This document shows, one piece after another, positions 8,830 through 17,348 of a stretch of 64,000 bases of DNA. The position numbers were made by a program, and so were the translations under genes. Positions within the stretch are counted from its first letter, which is position 1. Every line of letters begins with the position of its first letter. Below the pieces are notes generated by a model. That model made no database searches. It was not told the DNA's origin and saw only the letters and a list, made by a program, of their open reading frames with translations. Source of the DNA: Azotobacter paspali (lineage in GTDB: Bacteria > Pseudomonadota > Gammaproteobacteria > Pseudomonadales > Pseudomonadaceae); assembly GCF_042434745.1 (NCBI RefSeq), contig NZ_JBHLSS010000110.1; one strand, 5' to 3'.

Positions 8830-10392
8830 GTGAGCCAAGCCCTGATCAACGCCCTGCAGAACCCCGCGCTCTATCCGCACGCGGTGACTGAGTTCAAGGT
8901 CATCGAGACCCACATATCCTGGGTCCTGCTCACCGGCCCCTATGCCTACAAGTTCAAGAAAGCCGTCGACTTCGGCTTCCTCGACTTCACCGGCCTGGCG
9001 GCACGTAGGCACTTCTGCGAAGAAGAGGTGCGCCTGAACCAGCGCCTGACCCGCGACCTTTACCTCGAAGTCCTGCCGATCACCGGCAGCGAGAACGCCC
9101 CGCAACTGGCCGGCGAGGGTCCAGTCATCGAATACACGGTCAAGATGCGCCAGTTCCCGCAGAGCCAGTTGCTCGGCGAAATGCAGGCCCGCGGCGAACT
9201 CGCCCCCGAGCACATCGACGCCCTGGCGGAACGGATCGCCAGCTTCCACCTGCAAGCGCCGAAGGTGCCGGCGGAACATCCGCTGGGCGGGGCGGAAGCC
9301 GTGATGAGCCCGGTGCGGCAGAACTTCGAGCAGGTTCGCCCGCTGCTCGCCGAACCAGCCGACCTGCAGCAGCTCGATGCCCTCGAGGCCTGGGCCGAAA
9401 CCAGCTTCGAGCGCCTGCGGCCACTGCTCGAGCAGCGCAAGACCAATGGCTTTATCCGCGAATGCCATGGCGACCTGCACCTCGGCAACGCCACCCTGCT
9501 CGACGGGCAAGTCGTGCTGTTCGACTGCATCGAGTTCAACGAGCCGTTCCGCCTGATCGATGTCGTGTGCGACGCCGCCTTTCTCGCCATGGACCTGGAG
9601 GACCGCGGTCTCAAGGGACTTTCCCGACGCTTCGTCAGCCGCTGGCTGGAGCTGACCGGCGATTACGCGGCCCTGCCGTTGCTGAACTTCTACAAGGCTT
9701 ACCGCGCCATGGTTCGCGGCAAGGTCAACCTATTCCGCCTGGCTCAGGAAGAGCGTGCCGAGCGACGCGCCGCCATCCTCCAGCAGTACCGCAACTACGC
9801 CAGCCTGGCGGAACGCTACAGTGCGATTCCCTCGTGCTTTCTGGCCATCACCCACGGAGTGTCCGCCGTCGGCAAGAGCTATGTTGCTCAGCGTCTGACG
9901 GAAGAGTTCGGTGCTATCCGCCTGCGTTCGGACGTGGAACGCAAGCGCCTGTTCGGCGAACAGCCGGCCGCCGACCGGGACCTGCTGGCCAGCGGTATCT
10001 ACAGCGCGCAGGCCAGCACGGCGACCTACGAACACCTGCATCGACTGGCGGCCGGCGCCCTGCAGGCCGGCTTCCCGGTGGCGATCGACGCCACCTACTT
10101 GAAAGAAGCACAACGCGCGGCCGCCAAGCAGGTCGCCGAGGACAACGGTGTCCCCTTCCTGATCGTCGACTGCCAGGCCCCCGAAGCCCTGATCGTCGAA
10201 TGGCTCGCCGAGCGTCAGGCTGCCGGGAAGGATCCGTCTGACGCCACGCTAGAGGTCATCCGGGCGCAACAGGCCAGCCGCGACCCCCTGACCGAGGCCG
10301 AGCAGCAACGCAGCCGACGAGTCGATACCCACCTCACCGCCAGTCTCGACGATCTGATGGCACGCATGCGCAATCACCTCCCCCACCTTTAA
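8830..10392 (+). CDS. Fusion of aminoglycoside-phosphotransferase-like kinase and P-loop (AAA/zeta-like) kinase
   Basis: This predicted 520-aa two-domain protein has an N-terminal half with the Brenner motif HGDLHLGN (from H213) and a downstream DCIEFN metal site, as in APH/choline kinases. The C-terminal half has a Walker A GVSAVGKS (G343-S350) typical of small-molecule kinases. The start is GTG 8830-8832, with AAGGA six bases upstream. The gene is conserved in pseudomonads but its substrate is unknown, and I would not call it an antibiotic-resistance gene. It is divergent from mrcB and followed by a terminator. Confidence 0.85.
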   Translation: MSQALINALQNPALYPHAVTEFKVIETHISWVLLTGPYAYKFKKAVDFGFLDFTGLAARRHFCEEEVRLNQRLTRDLYLEVLPITGSENAPQLAGEGPVIEYTVKMRQFPQSQLLGEMQARGELAPEHIDALAERIASFHLQAPKVPAEHPLGGAEAVMSPVRQNFEQVRPLLAEPADLQQLDALEAWAETSFERLRPLLEQRKTNGFIRECHGDLHLGNATLLDGQVVLFDCIEFNEPFRLIDVVCDAAFLAMDLEDRGLKGLSRRFVSRWLELTGDYAALPLLNFYKAYRAMVRGKVNLFRLAQEERAERRAAILQQYRNYASLAERYSAIPSCFLAITHGVSAVGKSYVAQRLTEEFGAIRLRSDVERKRLFGEQPAADRDLLASGIYSAQASTATYEHLHRLAAGALQAGFPVAIDATYLKEAQRAAAKQVAEDNGVPFLIVDCQAPEALIVEWLAERQAAGKDPSDATLEVIRAQQASRDPLTEAEQQRSRRVDTHLTASLDDLMARMRNHLPHL

Positions 10393-10404
10393 CCAGCCGT
10401 CCCC

Positions 10405-10433
10405 GAAGGCGTCCATCGGGCGCCTTCTTCGTC
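10405..10433 (+). terminator. Terminator after the kinase-fusion gene
   Basis: A 7-bp stem GAAGGCG/CGCCTTC with a 9-base loop (10405-10427) is followed by a T-rich TTCGTCTTG tail. It lies 13 bases beyond the stop codon. Confidence 0.7.
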
Positions 10434-10473
10434 TTGAAGCGGCGGACCGGCAGAAAAAAATCAGCGCCACTAC

Positions 10474-10502
10474 TTGACCAACAAATGAGAAGCTTTATTA
10501 TT
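10474..10502 (+). promoter_or_regulatory. Promoter and probable Fur box of the PrrF/ArrF-type sRNA
   Basis: The promoter is TTGACC (10474-10479), 16 bases, then TATTAT (10496-10501). An A/T-rich imperfect palindrome AAATGAGAAGCTTTATTATT (from 10483) covers the spacer and the -10. By eye it matches roughly 12 of 19 positions of the Fur consensus. Iron repression through Fur is inferred from this overlap and from the known control of PrrF RNAs. Confidence 0.6.
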
Positions 10503-10506
10503 TGAA

Positions 10507-10613
10507 AACTGATCGCGAGATCAGCGGTAAACTGACAGAGCGGCTACTCTTCAGGTTATCTCCTCATCAGGCTAATTACGGTTTTCGACCCGGCTCCGCC
10601 GGGTCTTTTTTTG
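10507..10613 (+). ncRNA. prrF: Iron-responsive small RNA of the PrrF/ArrF family
   Basis: This RNA of about 107 nt would be made under iron starvation and base-pair with mRNAs of iron-using proteins. It starts near the self-complementary CTGATCGCGAGATCAG. It carries the family's conserved pairing core (TTATCTCCTCATCAGGC, 10556-10572) and ends in a terminator ACCCGGC-TCC-GCCGGGT plus seven T (10588-10612). P. aeruginosa has two tandem copies near its heme-uptake genes; one copy is seen here in the equivalent place. Its last 38 bases are antisense to the 3' end of the ChaN-like gene. Confidence 0.85.
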
Positions 10614-11502
10614 CCTGCTCGCCGGTAGCCCGCATCTCGGCACAGTAGTCGCGAAGCTGCGTCGCCGGGGTGTACCAGACATAGTCGGCGGCCTTCGCCT
10701 CCACCACATCGCCGACCTCGGCCAACAACAGCACGATACTGCCGCTCGCCCCGCCGAGATCGGCCAGGTGCAGCGGCACGCCCAGATCGCGCCGTACATG
10801 GTAGGCACCAGCCAGCAGCAGGGCCGGCTGCGGTGCGGCCAGCAGTCGCTCGGCCATGCGCCGGTCACGCTGTTGCTGGACGGCGAGCATCGCCGGCAAC
10901 TGGGACGCCGGCAACTGGCCACAGTGGGAAGCGCCGATCTGCGCGAGCAAGGCCTCGCGCACCCGTGCATCGTTCGAGGCCGGACCGGACAGCTCCGGCC
11001 GTTCGGCATAGATACGGCTCATCTCCTGCCTATCCAGATTGGCGGCCAACAACGGATAGGGCTGAGCCAGCGCATAGCGCAGCAGTGGACCGTACAGCGC
11101 CCAGTCCCAGCCCTGGCGCCAAGCCAGCGCCGCGGGCAGATCCTCCGGCGCGCGGCCGGCGGCGAACGCGGCCTGGGTCGCCGTCACCCGCGCCTGCTGG
11201 TCGGGCTCGAGCATCTCCAGCAGTAGACTGCCCTGCGCCCGCCGCCCGGCCAAGGCTTCGAGCAGCCATGACTGGAGAACATGATGATCGGGATTGTCGT
11301 GCTTCTCGCCGACCAGCAGCCGAGGCGCCGAAGCCAGCCGCTCGACCAGTTGCTCCGGCGTCAGGCTGGCACCACTGCGCAAGTCGAGAATAGTGCCGGG
11401 CCCGTTCTCCTGCCGCGTCCGCTCGACCTGCCAGTCAGGCAATGGCGGCAGACTCCGGCAAGCGACCAGAAGGATCAGGCAGACGAACAGAAATGAACGC
11501 AT
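10576..11502 (-). CDS. ChaN/PhuW-family heme-associated lipoprotein
   Basis: This 308-aa lipoprotein has signal peptide residues 1-14, a lipobox LVA-C15, and then a ChaN domain (LLVGEKHDNPDHHVLQ, YPLLAANLDR, LLLAGAYHVRRDLGVP). Family members bind heme or have been tied to iron uptake. It lies nine bases downstream of the ABC ATPase gene on the same strand, matching the phuUVW arrangement. Its 3' end is covered on the opposite strand by the PrrF-type terminator. Confidence 0.85.
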   Translation of the reverse strand: MRSFLFVCLILLVACRSLPPLPDWQVERTRQENGPGTILDLRSGASLTPEQLVERLASAPRLLVGEKHDNPDHHVLQSWLLEALAGRRAQGSLLLEMLEPDQQARVTATQAAFAAGRAPEDLPAALAWRQGWDWALYGPLLRYALAQPYPLLAANLDRQEMSRIYAERPELSGPASNDARVREALLAQIGASHCGQLPASQLPAMLAVQQQRDRRMAERLLAAPQPALLLAGAYHVRRDLGVPLHLADLGGASGSIVLLLAEVGDVVEAKAADYVWYTPATQLRDYCAEMRATGEQAKKDPAEPGRKP

Positions 11503-11511
11503 GAACTCTCC

Positions 11512-12279
11512 TCAGCGCGCCACGATCAGCGGATGCCCCCGCTCCGGATGGCGCTGCACCAGTACGTCGAGACCGAAGACCGCCTTGAGCGGCCCGGCAC
11601 GCAAAACCTCCTCGGGATTGCCGAGCGCCTGCGCACGGCCATCGGCCAGCAGCAGCAGGCGATCGCAATAGCGCGCCGCCAGATTCAGGTCGTGGAGCAC
11701 CACCAGTACGGCCGTGCCCCGCCCGGCGAATTCCCGCACCGCCTGCAGAATGCTGTGCTGGTGCAGGGGATCGAGCATCGAGGTCGGCTCGTCGAGCAGG
11801 AGCACCCGCCGCGCTCCGCCCGGCCAGAGTTGCGCCAACACCCGCGCCAGATGAACTCGCTGGCGCTCGCCACCGGACAGGCTCAGGTAACCACGCCCGA
11901 GCAGATGGGCAATGTCGGCCACCGCCAGGGCCCGGGCGACAATCTGCATATCGCGCTGCCGACCGCTGGCATGGGGCAGTCGGCCGAAGCCGACCACCTC
12001 TTCGACGTGAAAGGCGAACTCCAGCGCCGGGCTCTGCGGCAACACCGCCAACCGTCGCGCCCGCTCTAGTCCTGGCCAGTCGGCCAGCGCCCGGCCATCC
12101 AGGCGGACCTGGCCCGCCGTCGGACGCAATTCGCCGGAAAGCGCCGCCAGCAGCGAAGACTTGCCCGCCCCGTTCGGCCCCAGCACACCGAGCAGTTCGC
12201 CGGGCCGCAGATCCAGGTCGATCCCCCTCAGCACCTGCCGGCCGCCGCGCTGCACCGCTAGCCCCTCGACCCGCAGCAT
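11512..12279 (-). CDS. hmuV: Hemin import ATP-binding protein
   Basis: This is the ATPase of a FecCD-type (class II) ABC importer, predicted at 255 aa. It has Walker A GPNGAGKS, the signature LSGGERQR, Walker B RVLLLDEPTS and the H-loop histidine in VLHDLNLAARYCD. The ATG at 12277-12279 overlaps the permease TGA (ATGA), so it is coupled to hmuU. The heme assignment rests on sequence type and on the adjacent ChaN-like gene; vitamin B12 or siderophore transport is a weaker alternative. Confidence 0.88.
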   Translation of the reverse strand: MLRVEGLAVQRGGRQVLRGIDLDLRPGELLGVLGPNGAGKSSLLAALSGELRPTAGQVRLDGRALADWPGLERARRLAVLPQSPALEFAFHVEEVVGFGRLPHASGRQRDMQIVARALAVADIAHLLGRGYLSLSGGERQRVHLARVLAQLWPGGARRVLLLDEPTSMLDPLHQHSILQAVREFAGRGTAVLVVLHDLNLAARYCDRLLLLADGRAQALGNPEEVLRAGPLKAVFGLDVLVQRHPERGHPLIVAR

Positions 12280-13310
12280 CAAAGCGGTTCCCGCCGCAGC
12301 AACCAAATAAAGAAAGGTGCGCCGAGCAGCGCCGTGACTATGCCGAGCGGCAGCTCGGCCGGCGCCAGTAACAGGCGCGCCAGCAGATCGGCGAACAGCA
12401 GCAGGCTGGCGCCGCCGAGCATAGCCGCCGGCAGCAGCAGGCGATGATCCGGTCCGCAGAGCAGACGCAGCAGGTGCGGGACCAGAAGACCGACGAAACC
12501 GATCAGTCCGGCCGCCGCCACCGCCGCCCCCACGCCGAGGGCCGTGCAGAACACCAGTTCACGCTTCAGCCACTCCACGTCGAAACCGAGATGGCGTGCT
12601 TCGGACTCGCCCAGCAGCAGGGCATTCAGCGCCCCGGCGCGACGCGGCAGCCAGAGCGCTACGCCCAGGGTCGCCAGCAGCAGTGGCCAGAGCCGGGCAT
12701 AGCTAGCGCCGCTCAAGCTGCCCAGGTTCCAGAAGGTCAGCCGACGTAGCGCGGTATCGTCGGCCAGATAGCCGCACAGGCCGACCGCCGCGCCGGCCAG
12801 GGCACCGAGGGCGAGCCCGGCGAGCAGCATGGTGGCGACCCGGGTCCGGCCGTCGCGCCGCCCCAGTCGATAAACCAGCGCGGTCACCGCCAGCCCACCG
12901 GCGAAAGCGCTTGCCGATAGCAGATAAGGCGACGCCTCGGGGGACTCGCCGACGCCAGCGACGATTGCCAGAGCAGCCCCCAGCGCGGCGCCGCTGGACA
13001 CACCGATCAGCCCGGGATCGGCCAACGGGTTGCGGAACAGAGCCTGCATCGCCACCCCGCTCAGCGCCAGCACGCTACCCACCGCCAGGCCGAGCAGAGT
13101 CCTCGGCAGACGGATCTGCCCGACGATCAGTTCGGCTTGCTCGAGCCCCTCCCCGGACAAGGGCAGCCCGGCCAGGCGCAACAGGGCCAGCAGGGAGTCG
13201 ACCAGGGGCAACCGCAGCGGTCCCAGCGCCAGCGACAGCCAGAAGGCGAGCAGCAGCAACAGACCCAGAGCGGGCAACAGGATGCAGGAACGGCGAACGC
13301 GGACGCTCAT
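12279..13310 (-). CDS. hmuU: Hemin ABC transporter permease
   Basis: This 343-aa FecCD-family inner-membrane permease has about ten TM helices and the family signature ALSGVAMQALFRNPLADPGL. I start it at ATG 13308-13310 (MSVRVRRSCILL), where the first TM begins; the frame stays open further upstream but that part is hydrophilic and unlike the family. No substrate-binding protein (HmuT), cytoplasmic heme carrier (HmuS) or TonB receptor gene accompanies it. Instead a divergent Rieske gene occupies the upstream side, 117 bases away. Confidence 0.88.
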   Translation of the reverse strand: MSVRVRRSCILLPALGLLLLLAFWLSLALGPLRLPLVDSLLALLRLAGLPLSGEGLEQAELIVGQIRLPRTLLGLAVGSVLALSGVAMQALFRNPLADPGLIGVSSGAALGAALAIVAGVGESPEASPYLLSASAFAGGLAVTALVYRLGRRDGRTRVATMLLAGLALGALAGAAVGLCGYLADDTALRRLTFWNLGSLSGASYARLWPLLLATLGVALWLPRRAGALNALLLGESEARHLGFDVEWLKRELVFCTALGVGAAVAAAGLIGFVGLLVPHLLRLLCGPDHRLLLPAAMLGGASLLLFADLLARLLLAPAELPLGIVTALLGAPFFIWLLRREPL

Positions 13311-13427
13311 GAAGAACTCTGACGACGAACGTGGCGGCAAGCATAAGAGGCGATCCGGCCAATCACCAGCGCACGACTTCCACCTGCCTCTACCGGCCGG
13401 GATAATCCCGGCTTTTCGGGAGGTGTC

Positions 13428-13745
13428 ATGAAGCTTCTCTGTGCCGGAAACACCCTTGGCGAGGGGCAAAGCCGCAGCTTTTCGCTCGAAGGCCGGAAAC
13501 TTCTCGCAGTCCGTCGGAACAACCGGGCCCTCGTCTACCTGAACAGTTGCCCGCATCTGGGCATTCCGCTGGAATGGCAGCCTGAGCGTTTTCTCGACGC
13601 CAGCGGCAGCCTGATCCAATGCGCCACCCACGGCGCGCTGTTCCTGATCGACAGCGGCGAGTGCGTATCCGGCCCCTGCGCCGGAAAGCGCCTGCCGCGC
13701 ATCGACTGTCGTGAGGACGGGACCGGCATCTGGGTACGCCTGTAA
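13428..13745 (+). CDS. Small Rieske [2Fe-2S] ferredoxin-like protein
   Basis: This 105-aa soluble protein is made of a single Rieske fold. The cluster ligands are C41-x-H43 and C65-x2-H68 (CPHLG and CATHG). It lacks any oxygenase domain or signal peptide, so it is probably a cytosolic electron carrier of unknown partner. A GGAGG ribosome-binding site precedes the ATG. It is divergent from hmuU and convergent with sfsA. Confidence 0.9.
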   Translation: MKLLCAGNTLGEGQSRSFSLEGRKLLAVRRNNRALVYLNSCPHLGIPLEWQPERFLDASGSLIQCATHGALFLIDSGECVSGPCAGKRLPRIDCREDGTGIWVRL

Positions 13746-13754
13746 GCGCCGCCC

Positions 13755-14462
13755 TTACAGACACACGTCGAGCCGCCGCACCAGCCGGATCGCCGTAGGC
13801 GACAGCTCGGCGCCGTAGGCGAGCACTTCGACACCCGCCGCCACGGCTTCGCGCAGCGCCTGCGCATAGCCTGGGTCGATCTCCGCCGCCGCGCGCACCG
13901 CCGCGATGCCGGACAGGCTCACGCAGTACAACTGCACCGTGCGCATGCCCTGCCGCGCCAGGACCGCCAACTCGCGCAGGTGCCTGGCGCCGCGCTCGGT
14001 GCGGGCATCCGGGAAGGCGGCGACCGGGCTGTCGGCGAAGCCCAAGGTGACGCTCTTCACTTCGACGAAGGCCGTTCCGTCTGGATAGTCCAGGCAGAAG
14101 TCCACACGGCTGTTCTCCAGCCCGTAGCGGACTTCTCGCCGCAGTTCGGCAAAGCCCGCCAGCTCGACGATCGAGCCGGCGCGCAATGCCTCCTCCACCA
14201 ACGAATTGGCCCTCGCGGTATTCACGCAAGCCAGCCGCCCCTGTGGGGTCTCGCTCAGCTCCCAGGTGCCCGGCAGCTTGCGCCTGGGGTCGTTCGATCG
14301 GCTGAACCAGACGCGCCCGCCCTCAGCCATGCAGTTGAACATGGAGCCGGTGTTCGGGCAGTGGATGCACAGCGCCTCGCCGGCCGGCGTCTCGATGTCG
14401 GCGAAAAAGCGCTTGTAGCGGCGCATCAGGCGCCCCTCTTCCAGCGGCGGATCAAAACGCAT
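13755..14462 (-). CDS. sfsA: SfsA family DNA-binding/sugar fermentation stimulation protein
   Basis: This 235-aa protein shows the family landmarks: CHCPNTGSM-like HCPNTGSMFNCM near residue 34, RSNDPRRKLPGTWEL, and VEVKSVTL resembling a nuclease-like E-x-K site. The family binds nucleic acid, and its physiological role is poorly defined. The gene begins inside the last 11 bases of the upstream aminotransferase gene, so the two form an operon. A common alternative start would shorten the N-terminus slightly. Confidence 0.9.
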   Translation of the reverse strand: MRFDPPLEEGRLMRRYKRFFADIETPAGEALCIHCPNTGSMFNCMAEGGRVWFSRSNDPRRKLPGTWELSETPQGRLACVNTARANSLVEEALRAGSIVELAGFAELRREVRYGLENSRVDFCLDYPDGTAFVEVKSVTLGFADSPVAAFPDARTERGARHLRELAVLARQGMRTVQLYCVSLSGIAAVRAAAEIDPGYAQALREAVAAGVEVLAYGAELSPTAIRLVRRLDVCL

Positions 14463-15627
14463 CGGGTCGCCAACTCCTCAGGCCACGGGCGATGCGCTCA
14501 ACCGCCTGCTCCAGGCGCGGCAGGCTCTGCGTGTAAGCGAAACGCACATGGCGGCCGGCCTGGTGCCGGCCGAAATCGACGCCTGGGGTGATGGCGACGA
14601 ACTCGCGCGCCAGGAAGTGTCGGCAGAAGGCAAAGGCATCCCCGCCAAAGGCGCCGATATCGGCATACAAATAAAAGGCCCCTTCGGGCTCCACGGCGAT
14701 GCCGAAACCCAGTTCGCGCAGCGCCGGCAGCAGGTAGTCGCGGCGCCGGGCGAACTCGGCGCGGCGCGCTTCGAGAATCGCCAGGGTTTCCTCCTCGAAG
14801 CAGGCCAGGGCAGCGTGCTGGGCCAGGGTCGAGGCGCTGATATAGAGGTTCTGCGCCAGCTTCTCCAGTTCGGGCACCGCCGCCGCAGGCGCCACCAGCC
14901 AACCGAGCCGCCAACCGGTCATGCCGAAATACTTGGAAAAACTGTTGAGCACGAAGGCATCGTCGTCCACTTCCAGCACACTGGGCGCATCCACACCGTA
15001 GGTCAGGCCATGGTAGATCTCGTCCACCACGAGATGGCCGCCACGCACACGCAGAGCGGCGGACAGCGCCGCCAGTTCGTCGCGACGCAGCAGCGCTCCG
15101 GTGGGGTTGGCCGGCGAGGCGACCAGGGCGCCGACGCTCTGCGCGCGCCAGTATCGCTCGACTAGCTCCGCGGTCAGTTGGTAACGCTGCTCCGGTCCGA
15201 CCGGGACCAGTTGCGCACCTCCCTCGACCAGGCGCAGGAAATGACGGTTGCAGGGATAACCGGGATCGGCCAGCAGCCAGTGCCGGCCCGGATCGACCAG
15301 CAGGCTGGTAGCCAGCAGCAGGGCACCCGAGCCGCCGGGCGTGATCAGGATGCGACCGGGGTCTATAGTCAAGCGATGACGCAGGGCGTAGAAGCGGGCG
15401 ATGGCCTCGCGCAACTGCGGCAGGCCGCGCGCGGCGGTATAGCGGGTGTGCCCGGCCGCCAGCGCCGCCTGCCCGGCGGCAACGATAGGCGCCGCCGTGG
15501 AAAAATCCGGCTCGCCGATTTCCAGGTGGATTACGTCGTGGCCCTGGGCCTGGAGTTCGTTGGCGCGGGCCAGCAGGGCCATGACATGAAAGGGTTCGAT
15601 GGCGCGACTGCGCGCACTGTAGGGCAT
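14452..15627 (-). CDS. Class I/II PLP-dependent aminotransferase
   Basis: This 391-aa fold-type I aminotransferase has the PLP Lys K232 in NSFSKYFGMTGWR, D202-x-x-Y205 (DEIYH), the SPANPTG loop (171-177) and a C-terminal Arg in HVRFAYTQS. It resembles aspartate/alanine-type aminotransferases, but the substrate cannot be read from the sequence. The start at ATG 15625-15627 gives MPYSARSRAIEPFHVM, the family N-terminus. It overlaps sfsA by 11 bases. Confidence 0.9.
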   Translation of the reverse strand: MPYSARSRAIEPFHVMALLARANELQAQGHDVIHLEIGEPDFSTAAPIVAAGQAALAAGHTRYTAARGLPQLREAIARFYALRHRLTIDPGRILITPGGSGALLLATSLLVDPGRHWLLADPGYPCNRHFLRLVEGGAQLVPVGPEQRYQLTAELVERYWRAQSVGALVASPANPTGALLRRDELAALSAALRVRGGHLVVDEIYHGLTYGVDAPSVLEVDDDAFVLNSFSKYFGMTGWRLGWLVAPAAAVPELEKLAQNLYISASTLAQHAALACFEEETLAILEARRAEFARRRDYLLPALRELGFGIAVEPEGAFYLYADIGAFGGDAFAFCRHFLAREFVAITPGVDFGRHQAGRHVRFAYTQSLPRLEQAVERIARGLRSWRPDAF

Positions 15628-15826
15628 GGGCCTTCCATCAAATGGGGGCGAAAGAACGGATTCTACTCCGCCGGGACCGCTCTGGCAGCCGCCATGGCAG
15701 GAGCCGGGGAGTAGCGCGGCCCGATGGCTTCTGGTAAGTTCGGCCGCTTGCGGTCGCAGGGCCGACATCCGTCGGCAGGGAACATGTGCCTGCGTGTATG
15801 GATTAGAGAAAGCGAGGCGGTCATCC

Positions 15827-16264
15827 ATGCCCACCAAAGCAAAACAGAACAACTTGGTTCGCGGTTTCGTACCCTACCCGGAAACCCCGGGCGAGGAATA
15901 CATGAGCGAGAATATGCGCGCTCATTTCACCAACATCCTCAACAAGTGGAAGCAGGAGTTGATGGAAGAGGTCGACCGCACCGTGCACCATATGCAGGAC
16001 GAGGCCGCCAACTTCCCCGATCCGGCCGACCGGGCCAGTCAGGAAGAGGAGTTCAGCCTGGAACTGCGTGCCCGTGACCGTGAACGCAAGCTGATCAAGA
16101 AGATTGACGAAACCCTGCAACTGATCGAGGAAAACGAATACGGCTGGTGCGACTCCTGCGGCGTGGAAATCGGCATCCGCCGCCTCGAGGCGCGCCCCAC
16201 CGCCACCCTGTGCATCGACTGCAAGACGCTTGCGGAAATCAAGGAAAAGCAGATCGGCAGTTGA
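15827..16264 (+). CDS. dksA: RNA polymerase-binding transcription factor DksA
   Basis: This protein binds the RNA polymerase secondary channel with ppGpp and mediates the stringent response. At 145 aa it has a coiled coil whose tip carries D65-P-A-D68-R-A, and an intact four-Cys zinc finger (C108, C111, C129, C132), so it is the zinc-containing paralog. The start at ATG 15827 has GAGGCG upstream. gluQRS follows in the same direction, the usual gamma-proteobacterial pairing. Confidence 0.96.
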   Translation: MPTKAKQNNLVRGFVPYPETPGEEYMSENMRAHFTNILNKWKQELMEEVDRTVHHMQDEAANFPDPADRASQEEEFSLELRARDRERKLIKKIDETLQLIEENEYGWCDSCGVEIGIRRLEARPTATLCIDCKTLAEIKEKQIGS

Positions 16265-16358
16265 CCCTGCACGCGGGGCGCCTCGGCAGCGCCCCCTCGC
16301 GTCCGCGGCCCGATGGGTTGCCGGCGGCGATCGCCAGCCAGCCGGGCGCCACCCGCGC

Positions 16359-17255
16359 ATGATCGTCTCCCCGCCCGCTCCCTACGTCGGTCGCTTCGCT
16401 CCTACTCCCAGCGGCTACCTGCACTTCGGTTCGCTAATCGCCGCCCTGGCGTCCTATCTGGATGCGCGCCACGCCGGCGGTCGCTGGCTGCTGCGCATGG
16501 AGGATCTCGATCCGCCCCGCGAGGTGCCAGGTGCCCAGGCGGTCATCCTCAAGACCCTGGAAGATTATGGTTTCGAGTGGGACGGCGAAGTGGTGCGCCA
16601 GAGCGAGCGTCTGGCAGCGTACAGCGAGACGGTCGAGCACCTGCTCGAGCGGGGACTGGCCTATGCCTGCACCTGTTCGCGCAAACGACTGGAGGGATTT
16701 TCCGGAATCTATCCGGGCTTCTGCCGGGAGGCCGGACGGGCCAGCTGCGACGCAGCCATCCGCCTGCGCGTGCCGGAGTGCGAATACGCCTTCGTCGACC
16801 GGGTGCAGGGCACCTTCGCCCAGCAGCTCACCCGCGAAGTCGGCGACTTCGTGATCCGCCGCCGCGACGGCCTCTACGCCTACCAGTTGGCGGTGGTCCT
16901 CGACGACGCCTGGCAGGGTGTGACCGACGTAGTGCGCGGCGCCGACCTGCTCGACTCGACCCCGCGCCAGCTCTACCTGCAGGAACTGCTCGGCCTATCC
17001 CGGCCGCGCTATCTGCATGTGCCGCTGATCGTCCAGCCGGACGGCCACAAACTCAGCAAATCCTATCGCTCGCCACCGCTCCCCGCCGAACGGGCCAGTC
17101 CGTTGCTGCAGCGCGCCCTGCGCACGCTCGGTCAGTGCCCGCCAGCTGGGCTGGAGCGTGCCCGTCCGCGGGAGCTGCTCGACTGGGGCATCGTCCACTG
17201 GGATGCGGAACGCATTCCGCGCCGCAAAACCCTGGCCGAGGCCACGCTCGGCTGA
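16359..17255 (+). CDS. gluQRS: Glutamyl-Q tRNA(Asp) synthetase
   Basis: This 298-aa paralog of the GluRS catalytic domain lacks the anticodon-binding domain. It attaches glutamate to queuosine at the wobble base of tRNA-Asp. Visible motifs are PTPSGYLHFGSL (the HIGH-like site), LLRMEDLDPPR, a zinc site with CTCSRKR...YPGFC, and KLSKS in place of KMSKS. The start at ATG 16359 gives the usual short N-terminus. It lies 94 bases downstream of dksA. Confidence 0.94.
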   Translation: MIVSPPAPYVGRFAPTPSGYLHFGSLIAALASYLDARHAGGRWLLRMEDLDPPREVPGAQAVILKTLEDYGFEWDGEVVRQSERLAAYSETVEHLLERGLAYACTCSRKRLEGFSGIYPGFCREAGRASCDAAIRLRVPECEYAFVDRVQGTFAQQLTREVGDFVIRRRDGLYAYQLAVVLDDAWQGVTDVVRGADLLDSTPRQLYLQELLGLSRPRYLHVPLIVQPDGHKLSKSYRSPPLPAERASPLLQRALRTLGQCPPAGLERARPRELLDWGIVHWDAERIPRRKTLAEATLG

Positions 17256-17348
17256 ATGCTCTTCCGACGGAATACCGTCACGCTTGCGCCGGCGCGCGCT
17301 TCCATTACCATCGCCGACGCCATTACCCATCCACCATGGAGGCACGCC

